A stretch of DNA of 64,000 nucleotides from CAJXNP01 sp050305935 (GCA_050305935.1 JBNLGG010000005.1:62001-126000); one strand, 5' to 3'; positions 47,142 to 55,810 are shown, counted from the stretch's first letter. The notes: generated from the letters alone by a model not told the origin. Made by a program: numbers and translations.

Positions 47142-48185
47142 TTACAGAAAATCAATATCCATATTAAATGGAGATTTCATCAACAAGCGGACTCCTTCTT
47201 CGACGGTCATTTCCTCTGTGAGGATTTTGTTCAGCGTCTCTGTAATCGGCGCCCTCATTTTATAGTTTTCAAGCAGCTTCACAAGCAGTTTTACAGTATT
47301 CACACCTTCAGGGATTTCCTCCATTGTGTTTAATATGTCCCCGATGTTTTCTCCTTTTGCCAGCCTTTTTCCTACCGTAAAGTTCCGGCTTAGATTACTG
47401 GAACATGTCGCCACCAGGTCGCCCAATCCTGCCAGACCTAAAAACGCCTGGGTGTTTGCACCAAGAAGCTGACCGAGGTAGACCATTTCAATCAGCCCCC
47501 GGCTAATTAGCAATGAGCGGGAATTCATTTCATAACCCAGCCCTTCCAGGGCGCCGGCACCGATGGCGATGACATTTTTCAGCACACCACAAAGTTCAAT
47601 CCCCAGCAATTCTTTTGAGCCATACACCTGAAAGTTATCGTTCCTCAGGAGCTTTTGTCCTTCATTGATCACCTCATCAAAATGACTGGCTACCACCGTA
47701 GCTGCCGGATGACCATCAGCGAGCTCCTTGGAGAGGTTTGGCCCGGCCAGACATCCGATACGCACCACCAGGCTTTCTTCTCTGATAATCCTGCTCATGG
47801 TAAAAATATCGTCGATGGATACCCTGCTGGAGTCTTCTTCTCCCTCAGAAAGGTTGATACCTTTCGTACCGTGTATGAGTATGTGGTAAGGCTTTAGGTA
47901 AGGGGAGAATTTCTGCATCATTTCCCTGAAATAGGGTGAGGGGATAATTGGAAAAATGACATCGCATTCTTTAGCGATGACTTCGAGATCGTTTGCGGGG
48001 GTAATATTTTCATGAATTGGCTGTCCTGCCGAAATCCTTTTCTCGCTTATTTCCTTCGCTACTTCCGGTTTGCGCGCGTATAGGATCACCTTGTTGTTAG
48101 TAGCAAGGATATTGGCAACGGCGGTGCCGAAGCTCCCAGCGCCTACCACTGCTACCGGTTTATTATATGTATTTTTCGAGCTCAT
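47142..48185 (-). CDS. gpsA: Glycerol-3-phosphate dehydrogenase (NAD(P)+)
   Basis: Reduces dihydroxyacetone phosphate to sn-glycerol 3-phosphate, the backbone precursor for phospholipids. The N-terminal Rossmann motif VAVVGAGSFGTAVANILA and the substrate motif ELCGVLKNVIAIGAGALEG (catalytic Lys) are present. Using the ATG at 48185 the protein has 347 residues, the usual size. This start lies inside the 3' end of the upstream acyltransferase gene (23-base overlap). Confidence 0.96.
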   Translation of the reverse strand: MSSKNTYNKPVAVVGAGSFGTAVANILATNNKVILYARKPEVAKEISEKRISAGQPIHENITPANDLEVIAKECDVIFPIIPSPYFREMMQKFSPYLKPYHILIHGTKGINLSEGEEDSSRVSIDDIFTMSRIIREESLVVRIGCLAGPNLSKELADGHPAATVVASHFDEVINEGQKLLRNDNFQVYGSKELLGIELCGVLKNVIAIGAGALEGLGYEMNSRSLLISRGLIEMVYLGQLLGANTQAFLGLAGLGDLVATCSSNLSRNFTVGKRLAKGENIGDILNTMEEIPEGVNTVKLLVKLLENYKMRAPITETLNKILTEEMTVEEGVRLLMKSPFNMDIDFL

Positions 48186-49872
48186 ACCCCTCCATTCTGT
48201 TGTGATAGTAATACAAGGTGTTGACGTCCTGGGTGGAAATATTGCCAACTTTATTGATGATCATTGGCCGTTTGGAATGGTACATCCCCACATTTTCCAC
48301 ACCCAGGGTAATGACCTTGTCAATTTCCAACGTCAGATCTTTCGAAATATCCAATTTCCCCTTTTCATAGAGATCAAACACCCTGTTTCTTATGGCAGAA
48401 AACACAGATTTAAACTCATTGTACTCTATTTCCAATTCTTCAATAGGAAGCCTGAGCATACTAAACAGGTCCATTTTCCGGTATTTTTTTCGCAACATTT
48501 GGAATGCCACAAAGGGAGCCAAATGGCTCGGAAGCACCTGGTTTATTTTATGGTAAACACTTACAATTTTATCTGCCAGCATCCGGGTGTATTCTTCTTC
48601 CCGCTGCGGATCACGGGTGATTTCACCTTTATATAGGAAATAATCCCGTGTGTTGATGTGATTACCATTGACATCGATGCTTTTGCCATTTTCGTCCACA
48701 TAATTGCCAAAAAGGTCCATGCCATGCCCAAAGGAAAGCGAGATATTTGACCCCTTATTAAAAAACTGAATGAGGAAGGAAAGGATCCTGGACGAGGTGG
48801 AAAATTCATCGTTTTCCACATAATACCTTTCCTGTCCGCTGCGCTCAAGATAGTCGTGGATCAGGCTGGGTGCTTCCAGCACAAAACTGTAGTTTATCAC
48901 CACCGGGACAACGAAGATCTTATTTTCGCGGCCTTCCCGAGGATAGATCATATAATTGTCCCGTTGGGCTTCGATGGCTGTGCCTAAAAGGCCGAGTTTC
49001 AGGCGGGATTCAATTCTGCCAGACCTGCTCCTTGTTCCCCCGGGGAAGAATAAACTGTGGCAACCCCGCTGAATGGCCTGTTTGCTATACGTACGAAGGG
49101 TCTCAAGGTAGATCAGGTTTTTCTTTCGCCGGTCCACTTTGTATGCGCCAAGGCTATTCATGAAATAGCTGAAGATGTTAATGTTAAACAGGTTTAATCC
49201 GGCTCCATAGATAAAAGGCGGGAGCCCCAGTTCGTTAATAGCCCAGCCTAGAGTGATGGAATCGAGGTTGCTAAAATGCGTGGGAACCATCACAATAGTA
49301 CCTATTCGCGCCAGCTTTCTGAGGTGCTCTACTTCTCCTACTAATTGAATTTTATCTTGTAATGTGTACTCATCTTTAAAAAAAGCATTCCATCCCTTCA
49401 GTTTTGCAGCATTCAGTAATCGGGCAAAGCCAAAATTGGCGACCCTCCTTGCCAGTTTGTAATGAGATTGTTTGAAGTTCCCGGCTATTTCATTGGAATA
49501 GCGATAAATAATATCATGCAAAGTTTCGTCCAATAAACCCTTGATCTGGCTTCGGTCAATGTTGCCGGTCTCCACTAAATTTTGCTTTACCCTGTCCCAA
49601 AATACCCATTCGTCTTCGGGGTCAATTTTCCAGGGATTAGTCTTTATCCGTAGTTTTTCCTTGTAGTGGGTTAGCTCAAGCTCTTCTATTAAAGAAGTAG
49701 AATTGCTTCGAATAGCTTCGACCCTACGGAAGCTTTCCTCAGACACATCCTCAATAAAGTTCTTTCTGTCCTTTGACAGTTGCACCACCGGCCAATCACC
49801 CGTCTCAGGTAAAATATGGCTATACTTTCTTTTGGTATCAACAGAGTGTAAGGGTCGGCGAAATCTTTTCAA
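48163..49872 (-). CDS. Glycerol-3-phosphate/1-acylglycerol-3-phosphate acyltransferase family protein
   Basis: A 569-residue membrane-associated acyltransferase of the PlsB/PlsC superfamily. The catalytic H-x4-D is HFSNLD (about residue 198) and the substrate motif is FFPGGTRSRSG (about 275). The length is between PlsC (about 240) and E. coli PlsB (807), and the N-terminal 150 residues are family-specific. It overlaps gpsA by 23 bases, so the enzyme that makes glycerol 3-phosphate is coupled to one that probably acylates it. This supports a glycerol-3-phosphate 1-acyltransferase role (inference). The gene has no transmembrane helix of its own. Confidence 0.88.
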   Translation of the reverse strand: MKRFRRPLHSVDTKRKYSHILPETGDWPVVQLSKDRKNFIEDVSEESFRRVEAIRSNSTSLIEELELTHYKEKLRIKTNPWKIDPEDEWVFWDRVKQNLVETGNIDRSQIKGLLDETLHDIIYRYSNEIAGNFKQSHYKLARRVANFGFARLLNAAKLKGWNAFFKDEYTLQDKIQLVGEVEHLRKLARIGTIVMVPTHFSNLDSITLGWAINELGLPPFIYGAGLNLFNINIFSYFMNSLGAYKVDRRKKNLIYLETLRTYSKQAIQRGCHSLFFPGGTRSRSGRIESRLKLGLLGTAIEAQRDNYMIYPREGRENKIFVVPVVINYSFVLEAPSLIHDYLERSGQERYYVENDEFSTSSRILSFLIQFFNKGSNISLSFGHGMDLFGNYVDENGKSIDVNGNHINTRDYFLYKGEITRDPQREEEYTRMLADKIVSVYHKINQVLPSHLAPFVAFQMLRKKYRKMDLFSMLRLPIEELEIEYNEFKSVFSAIRNRVFDLYEKGKLDISKDLTLEIDKVITLGVENVGMYHSKRPMIINKVGNISTQDVNTLYYYHNRMEGYELEKYI

Positions 49873-49951
49873 GAATTAGTATTTAGTGGGCAATAATATC
49901 CGCAAATTTCAATCAGCAAAAAAAGCTTTTTTTGTGTTTTCAATCAACAAT

Positions 49952-50653
49952 TCAGTATAAATGAGGCGAAATTAATGCATTATCTGCCATTAATGTACCA
50001 TATGCTTTAGGGCGTAGCCGGTTCTTTATGCTTTTTTCAAACTTGATCTGAATGGTGGGAATGTTATAGTTCACAGGGAGAAAAAGCGCCCCTTCTTCCA
50101 TCATTTGCCCTTTCTCATTTTTAGTGTAAAGAATTTCCCCTTTTTCCTCCAATTTCAATTCACCTTCGTTTTTTAATGTTTCCTTTCTTCCCTTATCGAT
50201 TTTTAAATAAAAGGTAAGCGAATCCTCACTACTCGCTCCTTTAATTATATTGTCTGCGAAGCGGGCAAATTCCTGCAAGTTATCAGAAATCTGATACAAG
50301 AACACTTCTTTCCTGTCATTGACAGTCTCGATGACGAAGGATTTTTTTCCCGAAATCCCGATGTAAAAAGCGAAAAGTGAAACCAGAAATCCAATCAAAC
50401 TAATGACCGGATGGAATGAACTGTTTAAAATGGCAATAAAAAAGAAAGGGCCGATAGCACCTCCGAATATCAGGGGAAATAAGAATAGTTTTGAAGAAAA
50501 ATGAATGCTTTTTACTTGTCCAATCTCAAAGGTATAGGCTTTTCCCCTTCTGATTAGAACAATAGAATCTGTGGTGAGGAGGCATTTGTTTTTTTCGTCT
50601 CCATCAGCGAGGAGATATACAAAGGCAATGGTATGGAGTTTATTTTGGATCAT
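49952..50653 (-). CDS. Conserved hypothetical membrane protein
   Basis: A 233-residue protein I do not recognise. Residues 1-50 form a short beta-rich domain with the look of a PH-like fold (CLLTTDSIVLIRRGKAYTFE). Two hydrophobic helices follow (about 57-75 and 82-100), then a soluble C-terminal half with beta strands and charged loops. It lies upstream of the acyltransferase on the same strand. No catalytic motif is visible. Confidence 0.6.
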   Translation of the reverse strand: MIQNKLHTIAFVYLLADGDEKNKCLLTTDSIVLIRRGKAYTFEIGQVKSIHFSSKLFLFPLIFGGAIGPFFFIAILNSSFHPVISLIGFLVSLFAFYIGISGKKSFVIETVNDRKEVFLYQISDNLQEFARFADNIIKGASSEDSLTFYLKIDKGRKETLKNEGELKLEEKGEILYTKNEKGQMMEEGALFLPVNYNIPTIQIKFEKSIKNRLRPKAYGTLMADNALISPHLY

Positions 50654-50682
50654 TATTTTCGAGAGAACCCGAAAATAGTGAA

Positions 50683-51039
50683 CTAAATTTTAAAGATTTT
50701 TTTTGTAGCGGAATAATTTCCTGTGCGCAATTTAATAAAGTACAGGCCTGAGCTTAAAAAGCTGACATCAACGTGACTTATGTTTTCCTCATTAAAAGTG
50801 AGAGAATCCAATTGGATAACTACTTTGCCTGACACGTCAAACACGCTCAGTTCTGTGGGAACTCCCGAGAAATACTCGCTTTTTAACTGAAAATATTTCT
50901 CTGCCGGGTTAGGGAAAACTTCAAAAGGTTTTGTGTAATGATAGGGTTGATCACCCTGATTGCGCGGTTCAGCGATGTGGGGAGTTTGCGAAACAGAAGA
51001 AAATATCAATAGCGGAAATAGTAGTAATAGGTACCTCAT
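50683..51039 (-). CDS. Minimal T9SS-tagged secreted protein
   Basis: A 118-residue protein composed of a signal peptide (1-17), a short linker (18-39), and a type IX secretion C-terminal sorting domain from about residue 40. The domain has the usual landmarks: VFPNPAEKYF, LSVFDVSGKVV, VDVSFLSSGLYFIKL and a basic final KKIFKI. There is almost no cargo between signal and sorting domain. It could be a small surface protein in its own right, a remnant of a larger gene, or a wrongly short call. It sits between two unrelated genes on the minus strand. Confidence 0.85.
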   Translation of the reverse strand: MRYLLLLFPLLIFSSVSQTPHIAEPRNQGDQPYHYTKPFEVFPNPAEKYFQLKSEYFSGVPTELSVFDVSGKVVIQLDSLTFNEENISHVDVSFLSSGLYFIKLRTGNYSATKKIFKI

Positions 51040-51097
51040 TCAATCAAAATTTACTAATCAGACACAACAATGAGGCCAAGGGTTTAAATGCGAAAAA

Positions 51098-51790
51098 TTA
51101 TTTTTTTGAAAGAATGGCTAAATATTGGCCATCTTCTTCGTCCCTGAAAACAATACTGGCATGCCAACCATTAACTTCCATTGTTTTTAAAAGGGTGTTT
51201 TCATCAATGTATAACCAGGTAAACCATTCTCCTATTTCCCCTTTCCATTCATACCTATAGTCGATTTCGCCAAAATAAGGCTTAGAGGGCAGGTTATACT
51301 TGTCTTGGAGATAAGATATATCAGAACTGTCAAAGATGATAATGCCTCCAGGATTCAGGAGTGATTCGGCTTTTTTCAAAAAGAGGTCTAATCTATTCAG
51401 GTTTCCGGCAATGCCAATTCCATTCATCAAGAGAAATAGGGTATCAAATTTTTCTTCTTCAATGCTAAAGAAATCCTCCTGAATGACTTTTTTCACGCCC
51501 CTCTCTTTCATTAATTTCGCGCAGGATCCTGAAATTTCTATGCCAGTCACGTCCATCCCCAGAGCCTGTAAATATAGCGTATGCCTTCCGGTCGCGGCGC
51601 CAACATCACCCACTCTCCCCTGGCAAAAATCCATAGCGATTAATTCAAGGTCCGTCATTTCGTCGGGTTCAAAGAAATAGCCATCCAGTTCCAATATGTC
51701 AGGTTCACTAAATTTATTGTGCAATTTTAGTTCAGTGTCCTTTTCCCCGTGATAGTAGGCATAAAGGGCCTTGCCGAAAAGATCTTTCAT
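51098..51790 (-). CDS. Class I SAM-dependent methyltransferase
   Basis: A 230-residue methyltransferase with a Rossmann-like SAM-binding core. Motif I is GDVGAATGRHTLYLQ, motif II is VTGIEIS (acidic residue at the ribose), and motif IV is FDTLFLLMNGIGI. The beta5 motif GGIIIFDSS is also present. The N-terminal 55 residues are specific to this subgroup. The substrate is unknown. Confidence 0.9.
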   Translation of the reverse strand: MKDLFGKALYAYYHGEKDTELKLHNKFSEPDILELDGYFFEPDEMTDLELIAMDFCQGRVGDVGAATGRHTLYLQALGMDVTGIEISGSCAKLMKERGVKKVIQEDFFSIEEEKFDTLFLLMNGIGIAGNLNRLDLFLKKAESLLNPGGIIIFDSSDISYLQDKYNLPSKPYFGEIDYRYEWKGEIGEWFTWLYIDENTLLKTMEVNGWHASIVFRDEEDGQYLAILSKK

Positions 51791-51889
51791 GTAAAGTCAA
51801 ACGAATCGAATAAAAAAATAAAGATAGGGATAGATATGCATAAAAAAATATCGTTATTAATAATCCATCAAAAAGAAAGAAGGTAATTT

Positions 51890-52456
51890 GTGAATTTTCT
51901 TGGCCATTTTATTCTTGCCGGTAATAACGAACCATCAATCATTGGAAACTTCATCGCCGATTTTGTGAAGGGTAAAAATTATCAAAACTATCCTGATGAC
52001 ATAGCAAAGGGAATTTTGATGCATCGCGAAATCGATCATTTCACTGACAATCACCCATCATTTAAAGAATCAAAAAGAAGGATAGTCGATCACCAGGGAC
52101 ATTTTTCGGGAGTGGTTATTGACATGTTTTATGACCATTTTCTGGCGGTGGATTTTGAAAAATATTCAGAAACAAAGCTTTCAGATTTTGCCTTAAATAT
52201 CTATCGGACAATCGACAGGAATATTCATCACCTACCCGATCCATGCCGGTTTTTGTTTGGATATATGAAAAGGGACAACTGGCTTGTGCGATACCGCGAG
52301 CTGGAAGGAATCGGAAGAACATTAAATGGTATGTCGAAGCGGGTAAAATTTGATAACAATATGAACAATGCCATTTTTGATCTGGAGGAAAATTACCAAC
52401 CTATGAAAAATGACTTCCATCTTTTCTTTCAGGAAATCAGAAATTACTTTCATTGA
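51890..52456 (+). CDS. AcpH-like acyl carrier protein phosphodiesterase (DUF479)
   Basis: A 188-residue member of the ACP phosphodiesterase family, which removes phosphopantetheine from holo-ACP in E. coli. The family residues are MNFLGHFILAG, GILMHREIDHFTDNHP and VVIDMFYDHFLAVDF, with paired acidic/His metal ligands of an HD-like fold. It starts at a GTG with AGAAGG a few bases upstream. AcpH function outside Gammaproteobacteria is not well established, so the name is by family. Confidence 0.85.
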   Translation: MNFLGHFILAGNNEPSIIGNFIADFVKGKNYQNYPDDIAKGILMHREIDHFTDNHPSFKESKRRIVDHQGHFSGVVIDMFYDHFLAVDFEKYSETKLSDFALNIYRTIDRNIHHLPDPCRFLFGYMKRDNWLVRYRELEGIGRTLNGMSKRVKFDNNMNNAIFDLEENYQPMKNDFHLFFQEIRNYFH

Positions 52457-52539
52457 TCCACGAGGTACCATAATTGATAAAGCTGTTCTTGTTTTAGTTT
52501 TTTAAAACCCGGATTTTTGTGCGGTTTAAGTTGGTAGGT

Positions 52540-52914
52540 ATGAAGAATGTCTTGCTAATAGGTTTTGGAGGTTTTTTGGGGAGCACATCGCGGTATTTTG
52601 CCCAGGTGTATATTGATGAAATGGTCATCAGCAAATTTCCGACTGGCACATATATGGTGAATATCATCGGTTGTTTTTTAATAGGGATGATATATGGCTT
52701 TGCTGAGCGGGAGCATTTGCTTCATGCGGAGACAAGGCTGTTTTTGGCCATCGGCTTTTGCGGAAGTTTTACCACCTTCTCTACTTTTGCCCATGAAAAT
52801 TTAAAATTGATGAACGAGGGGAATTTTATCACCCTAACTTTCTATACCATATTAAGTGTAGCCCTGGGTATATTCTTTACCTACCTGGGGCTGCTTCTCG
52901 CCCGGACAGTCTAA
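52540..52914 (+). CDS. crcB: Fluoride ion channel/exporter CrcB
   Basis: A 124-residue four-helix dual-topology fluoride channel. The family signatures GGFLGSTSRYF, TYMVNIIGCFLIG and GFCGSFTTFSTFAHE are all present, with the conserved Asn and Phe of the pore. The ATG at 52540 is chosen over an in-frame GTG at 52519. It protects the cytosol from fluoride. I could not recognise a fluoride riboswitch in the short leader. Confidence 0.95.
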   Translation: MKNVLLIGFGGFLGSTSRYFAQVYIDEMVISKFPTGTYMVNIIGCFLIGMIYGFAEREHLLHAETRLFLAIGFCGSFTTFSTFAHENLKLMNEGNFITLTFYTILSVALGIFFTYLGLLLARTV

Positions 52915-53954
52915 TGTGACCAATCAAATTTATCCAGGTTTTCCAGTGCTTTTACCAGGAGAGACGTACAATTTTTGATATCGTTTTTATTGGCCATTTC
53001 AATTACCTGGTGTAAATGCCGTGTTGGTACAGAAATAGCTCCTGAGATGGCACCATTTTTACCCATTCGCTGAATGCCTGCCGTATCTGTTCCGCCTGCC
53101 GGGAGGATCTCTGGCTGCCAGGTAATATTATTCATTTCAGCCGTTTGTTTTAGGTATTCGATCATCCGGTAATCACAAATGGCCGAGCTGTCCATGATCT
53201 TGATAGCCGCTCCTTTCCCGAGAGACGTGATTTTTTCGTGGTCTTGTGCTCCGGGCACATCGTAGGCAATGGTTGTGTCCAGTGCAATGCCGAAGTCCGG
53301 ATTGATCTGATGGGCAGAAACATTTGCTCCCCGCAGGCCCACTTCTTCCTGTACAGTAAACACGCCGTAAACATCAAAGGCAGGATTTTTTAGCATTTTT
53401 AGTGCCTCCACCAAAATGAATACCGAAACCCGGTTATCAATAGATTTGCAGTTCACACAATCTCCCATTTCCACTAATTCACGCTCCCAGGTGATAGGGT
53501 CACCGATCTTAATATGCTGCTTTAGTTCTTCCCCGTTCATGCCCGTGTCGATAAAGTAGTCTGTGGATTTAGGCATTTTATTTCTTTCCTCGGGGGTCAT
53601 CACGTGAACGGGTTTGGTTCCCATCACGCCGGGAATAATTTTTTTACCGTGGATTTTTACCCGTTGGGCCGTAAGTGTTTTAGGGTCAAAGCCACCAAGC
53701 GTGTGAAACCTAACGAAGCCATTGTCATCGAAGTGTGTGACAATGAATCCGATTTCGTCCATGTGTGCGGCTACCATCACCTTTGTGTCGGTTTGTTTTT
53801 GGGCCTTTTTTATAGCGAAAACATTACCAAGATTGTCAATTTCGATTTCATCTACGTGATCTTTGATTTCGTTGATCACCAGGTTTCTGATCTCTTTTTC
53901 GTATCCTGGCGCACCTGAGGTTTCGCAGATTTTTTTTAGCAGGGCTGTATTCAT
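52911..53954 (-). CDS. M42 family metallopeptidase (glutamyl/leucyl aminopeptidase type)
   Basis: A 347-residue cocatalytic metalloaminopeptidase of family M42. Metal ligands and catalytic residues: AAHMDEIGF (His, catalytic Asp), SIDNRVSVF (bridging Asp), VQEEVGLRGA (Glu base and Glu ligand), ALDTTIAYD (Asp) and TRHLHQVIE (His). The M42 family forms large tetrahedral dodecamers. The ATG at 53954 fits the family start (MNTALLKKICETSGAPGYE); the frame opens further upstream to 54041. It overlaps the 3' end of crcB by four bases. Confidence 0.93.
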   Translation of the reverse strand: MNTALLKKICETSGAPGYEKEIRNLVINEIKDHVDEIEIDNLGNVFAIKKAQKQTDTKVMVAAHMDEIGFIVTHFDDNGFVRFHTLGGFDPKTLTAQRVKIHGKKIIPGVMGTKPVHVMTPEERNKMPKSTDYFIDTGMNGEELKQHIKIGDPITWERELVEMGDCVNCKSIDNRVSVFILVEALKMLKNPAFDVYGVFTVQEEVGLRGANVSAHQINPDFGIALDTTIAYDVPGAQDHEKITSLGKGAAIKIMDSSAICDYRMIEYLKQTAEMNNITWQPEILPAGGTDTAGIQRMGKNGAISGAISVPTRHLHQVIEMANKNDIKNCTSLLVKALENLDKFDWSH

Positions 53955-54422
53955 TGTTAATAATTGGAATGTTCTATTTAATCCTGGTTCGAATATACTT
54001 AGTTGTTTGAAAAGTGGCCTGATAACGAATTGAAAAATCAATTATTTTGTAGATTTCTACGGTTTAATCGATCAATTTATTACCTCTTTTATGTCAGGAG
54101 ACCATTATCGGGAGAAAGTAAGTTAAGAATCCTTTTTTTTAATTTTTTTTTTAAATATATAATCATAGTTAGTAGTTGTAAGAAATTTAAAATATTGATA
54201 ATTAGATAGATGAGTTGTATTTGTTAAAGCTTGTGTTTCGAATAATAGGAGATAGTTTGGATGAGTATTTTCCGCCTATTTATCAAAGAACATGAGTGAT
54301 ATGAACAATTGTTGGTTTTTCTTACCTAAGTCAATGTATCCCAGAACCTAAAAAGTATTGGGGGGATTTTCACCATACCTTTATCTCATTATTAAGGTCA
54401 AAACACAGCAAATAAAAAAGAT
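53955..54422. other. AT-rich intergenic region
   Basis: A 468-base spacer between the divergent M42 peptidase and a small membrane protein. It has runs of T (54127-54150) and no reading frame with family features. TACCTTTA at 54376-54383 is one base off a -7 box for the downstream small gene, without a clear -33 partner. I see nothing else. Confidence 0.5.
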
Positions 54423-54620
54423 ATGGCTATGATACTTACCATTTATTTAATCTCGCTCGTCTGGATGGTGATTTTTTTAACCAAGTTTGTTAAGCCGTTC
54501 CGTCAAAAGAAAAGACTAGAGCAAAATAAAATCAAATACATCCCTCTAAAGAAGTCTACAGATCCACATAAAAAATATTATGTGCTTAGTTCCGGGGAAT
54601 TAATTGAAGTAACGAAATAG
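54423..54620 (+). CDS. Small single-pass membrane protein
   Basis: A 65-residue protein with one N-terminal hydrophobic helix (about 2-20), followed by a basic linker (KFVKPFRQKKRLEQNK) and a short C-terminal domain. It is followed by a strong intrinsic terminator at the right distance and has a long upstream spacer, so it is a monocistronic gene in its own right. I do not recognise a family. Confidence 0.65.
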   Translation: MAMILTIYLISLVWMVIFLTKFVKPFRQKKRLEQNKIKYIPLKKSTDPHKKYYVLSSGELIEVTK

Positions 54621-54651
54621 AAAATAAATTCTGTAACTAATCTTTCTCTCG

Positions 54652-54679
54652 GCCAACTATTTTATAGTTGGCTTTTTTT
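54652..54679 (+). terminator. Intrinsic terminator after the small gene, overlapping exbD
   Basis: Perfect hairpin GCCAACTAT-TTT-ATAGTTGGC followed by seven T residues, 31 bases after the small-gene stop. The opposite strand of the same hairpin encodes the last codons of the convergent exbD gene, whose stop codon lies at the loop. Confidence 0.92.
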
Positions 54680-55132
54680 ATTCCCCAGGGTAGCGTACAC
54701 TATTTTTCTTGTGTTGGATTTTCTTAATTCCTGCTGTACGTCCGTGACGATTCCCATTTGCACATTTTTATCGACTTTCAAAATTACCGTGTGCAGGTTT
54801 TGCTGAAATTGGGGAAGCCTGGCTTTTTCTTCGGTGATAAACTGGGGAATTTGGTCCACCCGTAAAATCGCTTCGCCGGACTGTATGATGGGCTCCTCTC
54901 CAAACAATTCCTTGTTTTTTGGGTATCCAATTTTAATTTCGGTTACCAGCGAATTGTTTTCTACTTTCTTTGTTTCTTCGGCTGTCGGGATTTTGTATTT
55001 TAATTTTTCTTCCTCCGTTCGAAGGACAGTCGTAACCATAAAAAAGAACAACAGCATAAAAATGATGTCGGGCAAAGCTGACGTGGGGATTTCGATTTCG
55101 CCAACTTTGTAAGAAGATTTAAATCGTGTCAT
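54662..55132 (-). CDS. exbD: ExbD/TolR family biopolymer transporter (second of pair)
   Basis: A 156-residue single-pass membrane protein. A short cytosolic N-terminus leads to a helix (about 21-38, PDIIFMLLFFFMV) containing the conserved Asp for proton coupling. The periplasmic domain begins near residue 45. It is the partner type for ExbB/TonB, or the equivalent in outer-membrane energisation. It follows the first exbD by one base. The last five residues (KKSQL) and the stop are encoded opposite an intrinsic terminator. Confidence 0.92.
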   Translation of the reverse strand: MTRFKSSYKVGEIEIPTSALPDIIFMLLFFFMVTTVLRTEEEKLKYKIPTAEETKKVENNSLVTEIKIGYPKNKELFGEEPIIQSGEAILRVDQIPQFITEEKARLPQFQQNLHTVILKVDKNVQMGIVTDVQQELRKSNTRKIVYATLGNKKSQL

Positions 55133-55133
55133 A

Positions 55134-55682
55134 TTAATTTACTTTTGTAGGTTCAGCGATGGAAATGTTCATGGGGATACCCTCCCGTGATGCGAGGTAT
55201 TTTACTTTGTTTTCAGGAATCTTCAGGTCAAGTCTTCTATATTCCTCAGAGCTTATCCCCAATTTTTCACCGTAGATTTCGTAGTAGGTACCCTGAAGTG
55301 CATCAAGCAGTGAAATAAAAATGTCGTAGCTAGTCCCACGATCAACCTTTAATGAGACAATCGCTTTTTCGGGATTGTCTGACGAGTACGGATCCTTGCC
55401 GTTGTTAAGGATAAATCTTTTTAATTGGGAACGGAGGATCTCGTAATTTTTAAAATCTTCGCCCTCAATCAGAATCTTGTTTTTAGAGTTGACCTGCACC
55501 TTAAAAAGGTTTCTTTCATTAATGGGAACCGTTGACTTTTCATCGGGAGGTAGCTTGAGATGCAGTCCCTGATGGTTGATGATGGTAGTGGTTACGAGAA
55601 AAAATATTAACAGCAGGAAGGCAATGTCTGCCATTGATCCTGAATTAACTTTAGCGCTTAGCCTTTTGGACTTTCTTTTCAT
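55134..55682 (-). CDS. exbD: ExbD/TolR family biopolymer transporter (first of pair)
   Basis: A 182-residue paralogue with a basic N-terminus (MKRKSKRLSAKVNSGS), a membrane helix starting MADIAFLLLIFFLV with the conserved Asp, and a longer periplasmic domain that includes an insertion around LNNGKDPYSSDNPEKAI. Paired exbD genes are usual in Bacteroidota, normally following an exbB. Here the next feature upstream on the minus strand is a tRNA gene, and no exbB is in the window. Confidence 0.92.
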   Translation of the reverse strand: MKRKSKRLSAKVNSGSMADIAFLLLIFFLVTTTIINHQGLHLKLPPDEKSTVPINERNLFKVQVNSKNKILIEGEDFKNYEILRSQLKRFILNNGKDPYSSDNPEKAIVSLKVDRGTSYDIFISLLDALQGTYYEIYGEKLGISSEEYRRLDLKIPENKVKYLASREGIPMNISIAEPTKVN

Positions 55683-55736
55683 GGCTTTTTATCGGCATAA
55701 TGCCAAGCCGCGAAAAAAGTAACAGAAGGTGTGAAA

Positions 55737-55810
55737 GCTGCCGGACTAGGATTCGAACCTAGACCACGGGAATCAGAATCCCATATCCTCCCACTTAGAC
55801 GATCCGGCAG
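55737..55810 (-). tRNA. tRNA-Gln(CUG)
   Basis: A 74-base cloverleaf on the minus strand: acceptor CTGCCGG / CCGGCAG, anticodon stem TGGGA / TCCCG, loop TTCTGAT with anticodon CTG (55776-55774), and T arm CTAGG-TTCGAAT-CCTAG. The 3' CCA is not encoded. It lies 54 bases upstream of the exbD pair on the same strand. Confidence 0.93.

Noticed and set aside
49917..49934. Palindrome CAAAAAAAGCTTTTTTTG between the hypothetical gene and the acyltransferase
   Set aside because: A simple A/T-tract palindrome without a loop; likely a by-product of homopolymer runs and not a convincing terminator or operator.
52457..52539. Fluoride riboswitch ahead of crcB
   Set aside because: The leader is short and lacks the GGNGAUGG-type pseudoknot sequence; I cannot find the conserved pieces.
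54003..54209. 68-codon frame upstream of the small membrane protein
   Set aside because: Composition of AT-rich noise with long Phe/Ile runs and no family features.
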